Assembly: GCF_040500525.1 (NCBI RefSeq)
Contig: NZ_CP159406.1
Location: forward strand, 124,001 to 188,000
DNA length: 64,000 bases
Direction of reading: 5' to 3'
Source of the DNA: Azospirillum formosense
Lineage (GTDB): Bacteria > Pseudomonadota > Alphaproteobacteria > Azospirillales > Azospirillaceae
The notes under the pieces are model-generated. The model was not told the origin of the DNA and searched no databases. It saw only the letters and a list, made by a program, of their open reading frames with translations. The position numbers and the translations under genes were made by a program. Within the stretch, counting starts at the first letter, position 1; the number at the start of each line of letters is the position of its first letter. This document shows positions 15,800-24,657 of the stretch, one piece after another.

Positions 15800-18700
15800 T
15801 CAGAGGCTGACGAAGGCGATGTAGGGGTTGCCGTCGACCACGCCGGCAGCCACGGTCATCATGCCCACGGCCTTGCCGGTGAAGGTGACGCTGGCGTCGA
15901 TGGTGCCGTTGCCGTCGAGGTCGCAGCGGAATGTGGCGCCCTTGTAGCCCTCAGCGCCGCCCATCTCTTCCCATGTCAGGATCGAGACCCCCTCCTGGTA
16001 GCCCCAGAGAGTGCACCATTCGCCCTGTTCCAGATCGGTGATGGTGGACCAGGTGGTCTGGCCCCCCCGCCCGTCGACGAAGAAGGTGTCCTTGCCCGAT
16101 CCGCCGATCAGCCAATTGGAGCCCGATCCACCGTCCAGCACGTCGTCGCCGGCCCCGCCCATTGCGGCGTCGTCGCCGCCTCCCAGGTTCATGAAGTCGT
16201 TGCCGTCCGACCCGCCCACGACCTCGTTCGCGTCGGAGCCGATGAAGCTCCATTGCAGGGACGCGACCGGCCCTTCGTAGGCGTAGGCCGGAACCATCTG
16301 CGCCACCCCGTTCTCAACTCGGCTGAACAGGACGAAGGACCGCTCAGGCGGGTCGTTCGCGACCGGTGCCGCAGGCTGGGGAGCCGGTTCGGGCACTTGC
16401 CCCTGGCCCTGCCCCTGCTCCGGCACCGGGAGTGGTGCCGGCACGGACGCCGGCGGTTCGTTGGTCTGGGGAATGGAGGGCGGCAAGGGCGTCATCCCTC
16501 CCCCGCCCTGCGGAGGCGTCGTGCCGCCGGAGGCAATGCCCATCAGAATCCAGGCGAGATCCTGGAGGCCGGCGGCGAGCGCCGGGGACGGCGGCAGCAG
16601 GCTGTAGTCGTGGTTGTAGGCGTCGGCGAACAGCGGGTCGCCAATGCGGTCGTTCGCCCCATAGGCGCCGATTTGGTGAAGGAAGTTGGCGTCGATCGCG
16701 TTCTGCCCCGCCGACAGGACCGTTACGTAGCCGCCGAGCGGCACCGCCCCCGACACCAGGTTGCCAGTGACCGTGTTGTTCGCCGGGATGCCCGCCGCGC
16801 CCGCCAGGGGAACCCATTCGATGCGGATGAAGCTTTCGCCGTTGGCGCCCAGCACGCCGATGTTGTTGGTGACGGTGTTGTCGTGGCCGCCATGGATCAT
16901 GACGGCGGCCCAGGCGGTGTCGCGCAGGAAGTTGCCCCGCACCGTCACGCCGCTGGTCAGATCGTCCAGATAGATGCCGTAGCCCTTGTGGTCGCGCAGC
17001 CATTGCCCGGTGCCGGTGGTGGCGATGCCGCCGGTGTGCTCGACCCGGTTGCCTTCGATCCGCGTGCCGGTGTTCAGGTTGGACCGCCCGAGCAGCTCGA
17101 TGCCGCCGGAATCCGCCGTCTCCAAGCCCGTGTTGCGAACGCGGTTGTAGAGGATGGCGTTGTTCAGGCTGATGGTCGCGCTGTCCCAGTTCTTGACCGA
17201 GATGCCGTAGCGCGAGCTGTGGTCGATGTCGTTGTGGGAGATCACCGTGTCGCTGATCCCCGACGCCATGATCCCGCCGGCGTATTTGCGCACCTCGCCG
17301 ATGTGCTGGATGCGGTTGCCGGTCACCGTGTTGCCGATGGACTGGCCGGTCAGCGCGATGCCGTTGATGCCCAGATGGTCCAGATAATTGCCGCTGACCA
17401 GATTGCGGTCCGATCCCTGGGTCAGCCGGATGCCGGTGCCGACGTTCACGAAGCTGTTGCCGGCGATGGTGTTGACGTCGCCGTTCAGGATGTCGAGCGC
17501 GTTGCCGTCCGTCGTCGTGTTGGCGAAGGTCAATCCCTGGATCGTCACCCCGTTGGCACCGTTCAGCCGCAGCAGCGTGCCGAGCCGGGCAACCTCCACA
17601 CCGGTTCCGGTGAAGTCCTCCCCCGCCTTGATGACCAGCCGCCCGTCCGAGGCGCGGTAGGCGAACTCCCCCACTTGGTCGACGTGGGCGGTGTTGCCCA
17701 GCAGCTTGAAGGTGGAGCCGTCGCGCATGGTGAAGGGGGCGTCGGCGGTGAAGGTCAGGGTGCGCGTCACCGTGTCGATGCCGGCGACGGTCAGGATCGC
17801 GTCCTGGAGCCGCTCGGTGTCGAAGACCTGGACCCGGCTGCCCGGCACCAGATCGGCGGTGGTGACGTCGCCCGCGCGGTAGCGCAGGGCGTTCTTGCTG
17901 GCGCCATAGGCGCTCGCGTCGGCGATGAACCAGCCGGTGGTCGGGTCCTGCGGGTCGTAGGCCGCCTTGGAGGCCAGTTGGAAGCGCACGCCGCCGACGG
18001 TGACATCCAGCCCCGGCGCCGCGGACAGGGGCGCCGACCACACGCCGTTGCCCTCGTAGGTGAAGCCGGTCACCCGCTCGCCGCCGCTGAGGACCGACTG
18101 CTCGCCCGGATAACCCAGGATGCGGACGCCGCTGTCCGGCGCGCCGAGGCTGAGCATGCCCGTCGGATTGTAGGAGCCCTCGCGGACGTAGGTGGTCTTG
18201 ACGGCGCCGGCGCGCATGGCCGCCTGCGCCCGCTCCAGGCTGGCGAAGGGGCCGTCGGTGCCCTCGGCGTTCGGGGCGGCCAGCCGCCCGGACCAGGCGT
18301 CGTTGCCGTTCTTCGCGACGTAGAAGGCGTCGCCCTGCGGGGCCGGCGCGTCCGACGCGCTGCCCTGGAACACCGGGGCGGCGACCGCCAGGGTGACCGT
18401 GCCGTCCTGGGCGGGCGTGGGCGCGGCGAGGCTCCGGCCGTTCACCGCCACGGTTCCCAGCGACAGGCCGCCGGCCGGCGTCCCGCTGGCGGGCAGGACC
18501 TGCACCGTGTGGGCGATGGACGGGTCCAGGGTGACGCCGAAGGTGAAGCGTTCGGCGGTGCCGGACGTGGCTTCCGCCTCCCCGACCAGCGTGCCGTCCA
18601 CCAGGACCTTGAAACGCACCGGCCCCGTGGCGGTGGCGCCGCGCGCCGCCTCGACCGTGATGGGGATGGGCCGGGTGATGACCTCCTCCGGCTTGGGCGG

Positions 18701-19123
18701 GGGACGGACCAGCGGTCCGCCGAACATCTCCTCGCCCAGCCCGAAGGACAGCAGTCCGCCCCAATAGAGCCCGACCTGACCGGGAACCACGTCCTTTCCG
18801 TCCACCGCGCCCTTGTCGTAGGTGGCCCGCGCGTCGGTGGATTTGACCTCCTGCCCGTCGACGGTGATGGAGCCGACAAACAGGTTGCGGTCCACCCCGT
18901 TCACCACCCCGTCGTTGTCGTACCAGATCGAAATCCGGTGGGCCTGGTCGGGATCGACCGTGGCGGTGAAGCGGTAGGGGGTGCTGGAGGTGGCGGCGAC
19001 CCACGCCTCGCCGATCATGACGCCGTCGACCAGCAGCCGGAAATGAGGCGCTTGGCCGGCGGACACGCCCCAGGCGTTCACGACGATCGGAATGTCGATG
19101 GTCCGTTGCGGGGACGTGGACAT
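15800..19123 (-). CDS. Secreted beta-helix protein with sugar-binding and RTX modules
   Basis: This is an 1107-residue protein with no signal peptide. Residues about 5-120 and 175-265 are two beta-sandwich modules (FRLLVDGVMIGEAWV, DRNLFVGSITVDGQEV; FKVLVDGTLVGEAEA) that look like calcium-dependent xylan-binding modules (CBM60-like). DAFYVAKNGNDAWSGRL (about 290) opens a right-handed parallel beta-helix (about 290-800) with repeated GNxxxN rungs (NTVTGNRIQHIG), the fold of polysaccharide lyases and alginate epimerases. A Pro-rich linker leads to RTX repeats (GGSDGNDF, GGAGDDVLDGG) and a C-terminal domain ending AFVSL. That last 180 residues is shared with the proteins at 34100 and 36831. Probably a type I-secreted glycan-modifying enzyme; the reaction is unknown. 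Confidence 0.75.
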   Translation of the reverse strand: MSTSPQRTIDIPIVVNAWGVSAGQAPHFRLLVDGVMIGEAWVAATSSTPYRFTATVDPDQAHRISIWYDNDGVVNGVDRNLFVGSITVDGQEVKSTDARATYDKGAVDGKDVVPGQVGLYWGGLLSFGLGEEMFGGPLVRPPPKPEEVITRPIPITVEAARGATATGPVRFKVLVDGTLVGEAEATSGTAERFTFGVTLDPSIAHTVQVLPASGTPAGGLSLGTVAVNGRSLAAPTPAQDGTVTLAVAAPVFQGSASDAPAPQGDAFYVAKNGNDAWSGRLAAPNAEGTDGPFASLERAQAAMRAGAVKTTYVREGSYNPTGMLSLGAPDSGVRILGYPGEQSVLSGGERVTGFTYEGNGVWSAPLSAAPGLDVTVGGVRFQLASKAAYDPQDPTTGWFIADASAYGASKNALRYRAGDVTTADLVPGSRVQVFDTERLQDAILTVAGIDTVTRTLTFTADAPFTMRDGSTFKLLGNTAHVDQVGEFAYRASDGRLVIKAGEDFTGTGVEVARLGTLLRLNGANGVTIQGLTFANTTTDGNALDILNGDVNTIAGNSFVNVGTGIRLTQGSDRNLVSGNYLDHLGINGIALTGQSIGNTVTGNRIQHIGEVRKYAGGIMASGISDTVISHNDIDHSSRYGISVKNWDSATISLNNAILYNRVRNTGLETADSGGIELLGRSNLNTGTRIEGNRVEHTGGIATTGTGQWLRDHKGYGIYLDDLTSGVTVRGNFLRDTAWAAVMIHGGHDNTVTNNIGVLGANGESFIRIEWVPLAGAAGIPANNTVTGNLVSGAVPLGGYVTVLSAGQNAIDANFLHQIGAYGANDRIGDPLFADAYNHDYSLLPPSPALAAGLQDLAWILMGIASGGTTPPQGGGGMTPLPPSIPQTNEPPASVPAPLPVPEQGQGQGQVPEPAPQPAAPVANDPPERSFVLFSRVENGVAQMVPAYAYEGPVASLQWSFIGSDANEVVGGSDGNDFMNLGGGDDAAMGGAGDDVLDGGSGSNWLIGGSGKDTFFVDGRGGQTTWSTITDLEQGEWCTLWGYQEGVSILTWEEMGGAEGYKGATFRCDLDGNGTIDASVTFTGKAVGMMTVAAGVVDGNPYIAFVSL

Positions 19124-19375
19124 GCGGAACCCTGAAGCCTGCGGGCGGGAGTCCGCCCGTCCCGAGGGTTGCGGAATGCTCCCTCGCGCTTCGAAACTGG
19201 CATACCACTATCGATAGGATGTGTGACATTGGTCCCAGAATGGCCACAGCCGGGCCATTGATCACAGCTCCGTGTCCGGCCCCGGGCGGCCGCCGCTTCC
19301 CTGCTCCCCTGCGGGCGGGGAGCGTGTATAAGACCCTGTGCCTCCCGACCCTTTCTTCAGGAACCCTTCGCCATC

Positions 19376-20668
19376 ATGACCCATTCCCGCCGTATCTCGG
19401 TGATCGGACTCGGCTATGTCGGACTGCCGGTGGCTGTCGCGTTCGGGCGTACGGGTGTTCCCGTCGTCGCCTTCGACATCGACGCGCGCCGCATCCGGGC
19501 GCTCCGGAACGGGCGCGATCACACGGGCGAGGTCGCGGATGCGGATCTGGCGGCCGCCAACCTCCACCTGACCGACGATCCGGCCGAACTCGCGAAGGCG
19601 GACTTCCACATCGTCACTGTGCCGACCCCGATCGACGACGCCAAGCGCCCGGACCTGAGCCCGCTGCTGGCCGCGAGCCGCACCGTCGGGCGGCATCTGA
19701 AGCGCGGCGACGTCGTGGTCTACGAGTCCACCGTCTATCCCGGCGCCACGGAGATGGACTGTGTGCCGGTGCTGGAGGCGGAATCCGGCCTGACCTTCGG
19801 TTGGGACTTCACCGTCGGCTATTCGCCGGAGCGCATCAACCCCGGCGACAAGGAGCACCGGTTCGAGACGATCGCCAAGGTCGTCTCCGGTTCCGACCCG
19901 GAGACGCGGGCGCTCGTCGCCGCCGTCTACGGCAGCGTGGTGCGGGCCGGCGTGCACGAGGCCGCCTCCATCGCCGTGGCGGAGGCCGCCAAGGTGATCG
20001 AGAACACCCAGCGCGACGTCAACATCGCCCTGATGAACGAACTGGCCCTCATTTTCCACCGCATGGGCATCGACACCCGCGACGTGCTGGCCGCCGCCGG
20101 CACCAAGTGGAACTTCCTGAAGTTCCAACCCGGCCTGGTCGGCGGGCACTGCATCGGGGTCGACCCCTATTACCTGACCCACCGCGCGGAGCAGCTCGGC
20201 CACAACCCGGAGGTCATCCTGGCGGGCCGGCGGATCAACGACACCATGGGCCAGTATGTGGCCCAGGAGGCGGTGAAGCGGCTTCTGCGCCGGCGCGGCG
20301 GGCAATCCGGACCGCTGCGCGTCACGGTGCTGGGCCTGACCTTCAAGGAGGATGTGCCCGACATCCGCAACACCCGCGTCGTGGACATCGTGGCGGAGCT
20401 GGAGAGCTTCGGCGTGGTGGTTGCGATGCACGACCCGCTGGCCTCGGCGGAGGAGGTGGCCCACGAATATGGCCTGACCCTGACCGGGCGGGACGCCCTG
20501 CCGCCCGCCGACGCCGTGGTGCTGGCGGTCCCGCACGCCGTCTATGCCGCGGGAGGATGGGGCTTGGTGACCAGCCTGCTGCAGGAGGGGCGAGGCTTGG
20601 TCATGGACGTGAAGGGGATGCTGGACCGTGACGCCACGCCGTCCGGCGTGGAGCTGTGGCGCCTGTAG
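19376..20668 (+). CDS. UDP-N-acetylhexosamine 6-dehydrogenase (TviB/WbpO-like)
   Basis: This 430-residue enzyme of the UDP-glucose/GDP-mannose dehydrogenase superfamily has an N-terminal Rossmann ISVIGLGYVGLPVAVAF, the TPTPIDD-like VTVPTPIDDAKRPDLS, STVYPGATE, GYSPERINPGD (typical of the N-acetylhexosamine branch), AEAAKVIENTQRDVNIALMN, and the catalytic Cys259 in GGHCIGVDPYYL. The C-terminal LGLTFKEDVPDIRNTRVVDI completes the fold. It oxidises C6 of a UDP-HexNAc to the uronic acid using NAD, supplying an acidic sugar. Closest by motif are TviB/WbpO/WecC types; UDP-GalNAc versus UDP-GlcNAc cannot be told from sequence. It stands alone with its own upstream region. Confidence 0.88.
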   Translation: MTHSRRISVIGLGYVGLPVAVAFGRTGVPVVAFDIDARRIRALRNGRDHTGEVADADLAAANLHLTDDPAELAKADFHIVTVPTPIDDAKRPDLSPLLAASRTVGRHLKRGDVVVYESTVYPGATEMDCVPVLEAESGLTFGWDFTVGYSPERINPGDKEHRFETIAKVVSGSDPETRALVAAVYGSVVRAGVHEAASIAVAEAAKVIENTQRDVNIALMNELALIFHRMGIDTRDVLAAAGTKWNFLKFQPGLVGGHCIGVDPYYLTHRAEQLGHNPEVILAGRRINDTMGQYVAQEAVKRLLRRRGGQSGPLRVTVLGLTFKEDVPDIRNTRVVDIVAELESFGVVVAMHDPLASAEEVAHEYGLTLTGRDALPPADAVVLAVPHAVYAAGGWGLVTSLLQEGRGLVMDVKGMLDRDATPSGVELWRL

Positions 20669-20710
20669 CCGCCGCCGCGCGCAGCCGTCGCCGCGCGCAA
20701 GGGGAGCGGA

Positions 20711-21577
20711 TCAGAAGGCCCGCGAGGTGATCCGGGCCAGGAAGCGGGCGGTGCGGCGTGGTGACAGGCCGAAGGCGCGGGCGAAGTGCGCCGCCGCTCC
20801 GGAGTAGAGCTGCTCGTGCGCGGCGGCGACCGCCTGCTCGATGGCCAGGCTGGCGCGGAAGCGCCGCAAGCCGGCCGGCCCGGCGATACGCAGGATGCGG
20901 TCGGCATGCAAGGTTTCCAGGCGCTCCGTCGCCACGGCGACGGCCGCCGACCGCGCTGGTGTTCCGACATGGACGACCGCCCCCAGCACCGGTGCGCAGT
21001 CGAAGGAAAAGCGCTCGGTGTAACGCAGCAGCCAGTCCCAGTCCTCCAGCCGCGGCAGGGTTTCGTCGAGCGGGCCGACCGTCAGGAAGCGCTCGCGGTT
21101 CACCATCAGGGTGGAGCCGGGCGAGACGTAGCAGCCGTCCAGGATCGTCTCGAACCAGGACCCGTCCGCTTGCGGCCAGCGTTCGCTGCTCTGGCCCGTC
21201 CGCTCGCGGTGCAGGACGAATCCCGTGCACAGCGCGTCGGGAGCGCCGGCACGTTCGAGCGCGGCGATCTGGGAGGACAGCTTGCCGGGAAGCCACTCGT
21301 CGTCGGAGTCGAGAAAGGCCAGATAGCGTCCACGGGACGCCTGGACACCGCTGTTGCGGGCCGCGGCGGCGCCGCGGTTGGTGCTGTGCCGAAGCACCCG
21401 GATGCGCGGATCGCCATAGGCGGCGACCAGATCGCACCCCTGGTCGGTCGAACCGTCATCCACCAGGATCAGCTCCCAGCAGCCGGCATCCTGGGCGCGC
21501 ACGCTGTCGACAGCACGACGCAGCGTGTGAGCCCGGTTGAACACCGGTATGACGATGCTGACCAGAGGCTCTTCCAT
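20711..21577 (-). CDS. Family 2 glycosyltransferase
   Basis: This 288-residue GT-A enzyme has LVSIVIPVFNRAHTLRRAVD (5-24), ILVDDGSTDQGC (37-48), TNRGAAAARNSG (66-77) and the DXD-like LDSDDEW (89-95), followed by the LEDWDWLLRY acceptor-side motif (about 190). All catalytic elements are intact. It converges on the dehydrogenase at 19376. An inverted element TTATCTT-ACA-AAGATAA lies upstream at 21670-21686, possibly part of its control region. Sugar specificity is not readable. Confidence 0.85.
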   Translation of the reverse strand: MEEPLVSIVIPVFNRAHTLRRAVDSVRAQDAGCWELILVDDGSTDQGCDLVAAYGDPRIRVLRHSTNRGAAAARNSGVQASRGRYLAFLDSDDEWLPGKLSSQIAALERAGAPDALCTGFVLHRERTGQSSERWPQADGSWFETILDGCYVSPGSTLMVNRERFLTVGPLDETLPRLEDWDWLLRYTERFSFDCAPVLGAVVHVGTPARSAAVAVATERLETLHADRILRIAGPAGLRRFRASLAIEQAVAAAHEQLYSGAAAHFARAFGLSPRRTARFLARITSRAF

Positions 21578-21698
21578 GTCTAATCCCGTTCGCGGCCTGG
21601 CAAGCAGATCGGCACGTTTGGCACCTTAGAACAACGGGTTGCAGGACGGGAAGAGGCACAGGGAGAATCTTATCTTACAAAGATAAAATTGTTCATTC

Positions 21699-21736
21699 GT
21701 TAAAGGAACACCCGGCCGTTAAAGGAACACCCGGCC
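21699..21736. repeat. Two tandem 19-bp repeats
   Basis: GTTAAAGGAACACCCGGCC occurs at 21699-21717 and again at 21718-21736, between two minus-strand glycosyltransferase genes. It could be a duplicated operator or slippage product. Confidence 0.8.
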
Positions 21737-21789
21737 CGTCCTCCCGTGGACACGGCGGCGGGGCGCCGTCCCGGCCTTTTCCCGAACGG

Positions 21790-22692
21790 TTACCGGCGTT
21801 CGCTTCGGGTCCTCAGATGCCATTCAAGACGGCGCAGGAAGTGCAGCGGCCAGCCGGCGTCCGACGCGAAGGCCGCCCCCATCAGTTTTGCCGTCCGGCC
21901 GCATGCCTTAAGGCTGGGGTGGAACTGGATCAGCTCCCGCCCCGCTGCCCAGGCGTGCCATTGCCGGTAAAAGGCGCGGGCCTGGGGCGTGGTGGCCTCC
22001 TCCAGCCGCCGGCGGGTCATCGTCGTCGCTTCCTGCAGGGCTCTCGGGTCGATCCGGCCGGCAAAGGTGAGCGAACCGGAATGCGAGCCGTAGGCGTAGA
22101 CCACGGGGTCGATCACCGCCGTCCGCATCCCGGCGAGCAGACATCGGGCCAGGAAATCACGATCCGCCAGGATCGGGAATTCGGCATCGAAAAGGCCGAT
22201 CCGGTCGAACAGGCTGCGCCGGAAGAAGCGGCTGTTCAGAAGGATCAGCCCGGACATCACGTCGCCGGGACGAAGGCTTTTCATGACGGGGTCGTTGAGC
22301 ACCAGGGTGGGCGGCTGGGTGAGAGACGAGCCCGCCGGGCGGATCTCGCAACCCCCGCACACGGAGTCGGCCGACGCGTTCCGGATGAAGCCGTCCCGCA
22401 CGGCGGCCAGGGCACCCGGATGGAGCTGGTCGTCCGTGTTGAGCAGGCCGATCACGTCACCCGACGCCGCGCGGAGCCCCTTGTTGATCGCATCGTAGAG
22501 ATTCCGGTCCTTCTCCACGATCAGCACGGAGTCCGGGTAGTCCGCGCGGATCATCTCGACCGTGCCGTCCGTCGATCCGCCATCCACGATGATGTGTTCG
22601 ACACGGCCGACGTCCTGCCGGGCAAGGCTGTCCAAGGCAGCGCGAATGTATTGGCGTCGATTGAGCGATGGAGTGATTACAGAAATGAGCAT
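21790..22692 (-). CDS. Family 2 glycosyltransferase
   Basis: This 300-residue GT-A enzyme has MLISVITPSLNRRQYIRAAL (1-20), IIVDGGSTDGTVEMI, EKDRNLYDAINKGLRAASGD and LLNTDDQL (83-90) as the nucleotide-sugar/metal site. It is the closest relative in the window of the enzymes at 10404 and 11429. ATG 22692 is chosen because AGAGAAGAAG lies just upstream and the protein then begins at the first beta strand; longer in-frame starts reach into an AT-rich non-coding stretch. It is divergent from the GT4 gene at 22966, so 22693-22965 probably holds two promoters. Confidence 0.85.
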   Translation of the reverse strand: MLISVITPSLNRRQYIRAALDSLARQDVGRVEHIIVDGGSTDGTVEMIRADYPDSVLIVEKDRNLYDAINKGLRAASGDVIGLLNTDDQLHPGALAAVRDGFIRNASADSVCGGCEIRPAGSSLTQPPTLVLNDPVMKSLRPGDVMSGLILLNSRFFRRSLFDRIGLFDAEFPILADRDFLARCLLAGMRTAVIDPVVYAYGSHSGSLTFAGRIDPRALQEATTMTRRRLEEATTPQARAFYRQWHAWAAGRELIQFHPSLKACGRTAKLMGAAFASDAGWPLHFLRRLEWHLRTRSERR

Positions 22693-22965
22693 TAGAACGA
22701 CTTCTTCTCTGAAAAAGTTCTTTTCACTTTGTGGTGGAAGGGCTGGTTTATGACGAAAGGAAGGGTTTCGGAATGCCCACGTTCCATGAGGTGTTCCAGA
22801 CATGAACCGAAAGACGCGGCTTGGCAAGGGATCGGTTGCCGTCGCCCGGGCGCCGATGGGCCGTGTTGATCTGGCGGAAGTGCGCGGTTACTCTCCCCGG
22901 CGCTTGTTTCCCGCCCCATGCCCTCCCGCCGGTTCGTCCCGCCAAGTCTCAAAGGCAACCTGAAC

Positions 22966-24630
22966 GTGTCAAACGCCGCGATATATTTTCATCCCGATGG
23001 GTATGTGACCGCGCGCAAGGATTTGAAAGGACGCCATGTGGCGGGCGAGTCCTTTCTCGGCGGGTTCTTCCGCCATGCCGAAACCGGGGAATTCGTCTGC
23101 CACGCCGACAGCCCGGCTTTGGCGAAGCTGTTCGTGGAGATGGCCGGCCGCGCCGCGCCGGGCCGGCCGGTGCGGCTCGTTCCGACACGCGAGCCGCAGG
23201 CTTTGGGCGGGGTGGGCTGCCTGTTCGTGCCGGGTCCGGGGATCGGCCAGTTCGCGTGGCGGCGGCGGGGGGCGAACCAGCGCGCCTACAGCCTGTGCGG
23301 CGTCACCCACACCACGTCGGAGTCACCGGACAATTTCGGCGATCTGGTGACCGCCCCGATCCAGCCCTGGGATGCGGTCATCTGCACCTCCTGGGCCGCC
23401 CGTTCCTCGGTGGAAAGCGTTCTGCTTCCCTACGCGGACTATTTGCGCAGCCGGTTGGGGGCAAAGAGCCTGCCCTTGCCCCATCTGCCGGTCATCCCGC
23501 TGGGAATCGACACCGCCGCCTTCCGTTTCGGCGATGCGGAGCGGCAGGCCGAACGCCAGCGGCTCGGCATCGCGGATGAGGATGTGGCCGTGCTGTTCAT
23601 GGGCCGTCTCAGCTTCCATGCGAAGGCCCATCCCTTTCCCATGTATGTTGCGCTGCAGCGGGCCGCCGAGCGGACGGGACGGCGGATACATCTGATCCAG
23701 GCCGGCTGGTTCGGCAACGACGCCATCGCCGGGGCCTTCATGCAGGGCGCGCGGCGCTATTGCCCCGACGTCAACGCCATCTTTCTCGATGGCCGCCTCC
23801 CCGAGGTTCGGAACCGGGTCTGGGCCGCCGCCGACCTGTTCACCTCGCTTGTCGACAACATCCAGGAAACCTTCGGGCTGACCCCGGTGGAGGCCATGGC
23901 CGCCGGCCTGCCCTGCGTGATCACCGACTGGAACGGCTACCGCGAGACGGTGCGCCACGAGATCGACGGTTTCCGGGTTCCCACCGTGATGGCGCCCCCC
24001 GGCAGCGGGATCGATCTCGCCGACCATTACGCCGCGGGAATCGACACCTACGATTATTATGTCGGGCGCGCGTCCCAGATCACCGCCGTGGACATCGATG
24101 CCGCCGCCGCCGCCTACGAACGGCTGGTGACCGACGCCGATCTGCGGCGGCGGATGGGCGAGGCGGCGCAGGCCCGCGCGGTGGAGGTGTTCGACTGGCG
24201 GAGCATCATCCCCCGTTATCAGGAACTTTGGCGGCAACTGGCCATCCTGCGCGGGGATTTCGAGGAAAGCGTGCCCTGGGACGGTGCGGGCTCCGGGCCC
24301 AACCCGCTGCGGCCGGACCCGATGACGATGTTCGCCGCCTATCCGACGGCGGCCCTGTCGGGCGCCATGCGTCTGGTCCGCACCCCGCAGGCATCGATGG
24401 CGGCCCTGGCCGAGCGGCTGTCGGACCCGATGAACTCGCCCGCCCATGGCTTGCTGTCCCCTCCCGCCGATCTCAGCCTCGCGCTCGACGCCTTCGCCCC
24501 GCCGCAGGGACGCAGCGTCGCCGAAGTGGCGGCCCTGGTTCCGGAGGAGCGGCGGCTCCTGCTGATGCGCAGCCTGTGCCACCTGATGAAGCTCGGGCTG
24601 CTGAGACTGCAGGGACCGCTTCAGCCCTGA
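22966..24630 (+). CDS. Family 4 glycosyltransferase
   Basis: This 554-residue GT-B protein begins SNAAIYFHPDGYVTARKDLKG. The donor half shows LFMGRLSFHAKAHPFPMYVAL (about 210), the ETFGLTPVEAMAAGLPCV signature (about 302-319) with the E(x7)E retaining-enzyme spacing, and WNGYRETVRHEIDGF. About 130 extra C-terminal residues (from 425) have no match I can name. GTG 22966, with AAAGG 10 bases upstream, is preferred; ATG 22918 lacks an RBS. It is convergent with the metalloprotease gene. It probably transfers a sugar from a nucleotide or lipid donor in the same surface-glycan system. Confidence 0.8.
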   Translation: MSNAAIYFHPDGYVTARKDLKGRHVAGESFLGGFFRHAETGEFVCHADSPALAKLFVEMAGRAAPGRPVRLVPTREPQALGGVGCLFVPGPGIGQFAWRRRGANQRAYSLCGVTHTTSESPDNFGDLVTAPIQPWDAVICTSWAARSSVESVLLPYADYLRSRLGAKSLPLPHLPVIPLGIDTAAFRFGDAERQAERQRLGIADEDVAVLFMGRLSFHAKAHPFPMYVALQRAAERTGRRIHLIQAGWFGNDAIAGAFMQGARRYCPDVNAIFLDGRLPEVRNRVWAAADLFTSLVDNIQETFGLTPVEAMAAGLPCVITDWNGYRETVRHEIDGFRVPTVMAPPGSGIDLADHYAAGIDTYDYYVGRASQITAVDIDAAAAAYERLVTDADLRRRMGEAAQARAVEVFDWRSIIPRYQELWRQLAILRGDFEESVPWDGAGSGPNPLRPDPMTMFAAYPTAALSGAMRLVRTPQASMAALAERLSDPMNSPAHGLLSPPADLSLALDAFAPPQGRSVAEVAALVPEERRLLLMRSLCHLMKLGLLRLQGPLQP

Positions 24631-24657
24631 CCGGACCGCCCGGCGCAGAGCGGCCGC

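Noticed and set aside
15653..19135. Very long open frame on the plus strand opposite the beta-helix RTX gene (1160 codons).
   Set aside because: It is the antisense shadow of a gene with strong domain evidence. The composition is Arg/Gly/Val/Asp-rich with no recognisable motif.
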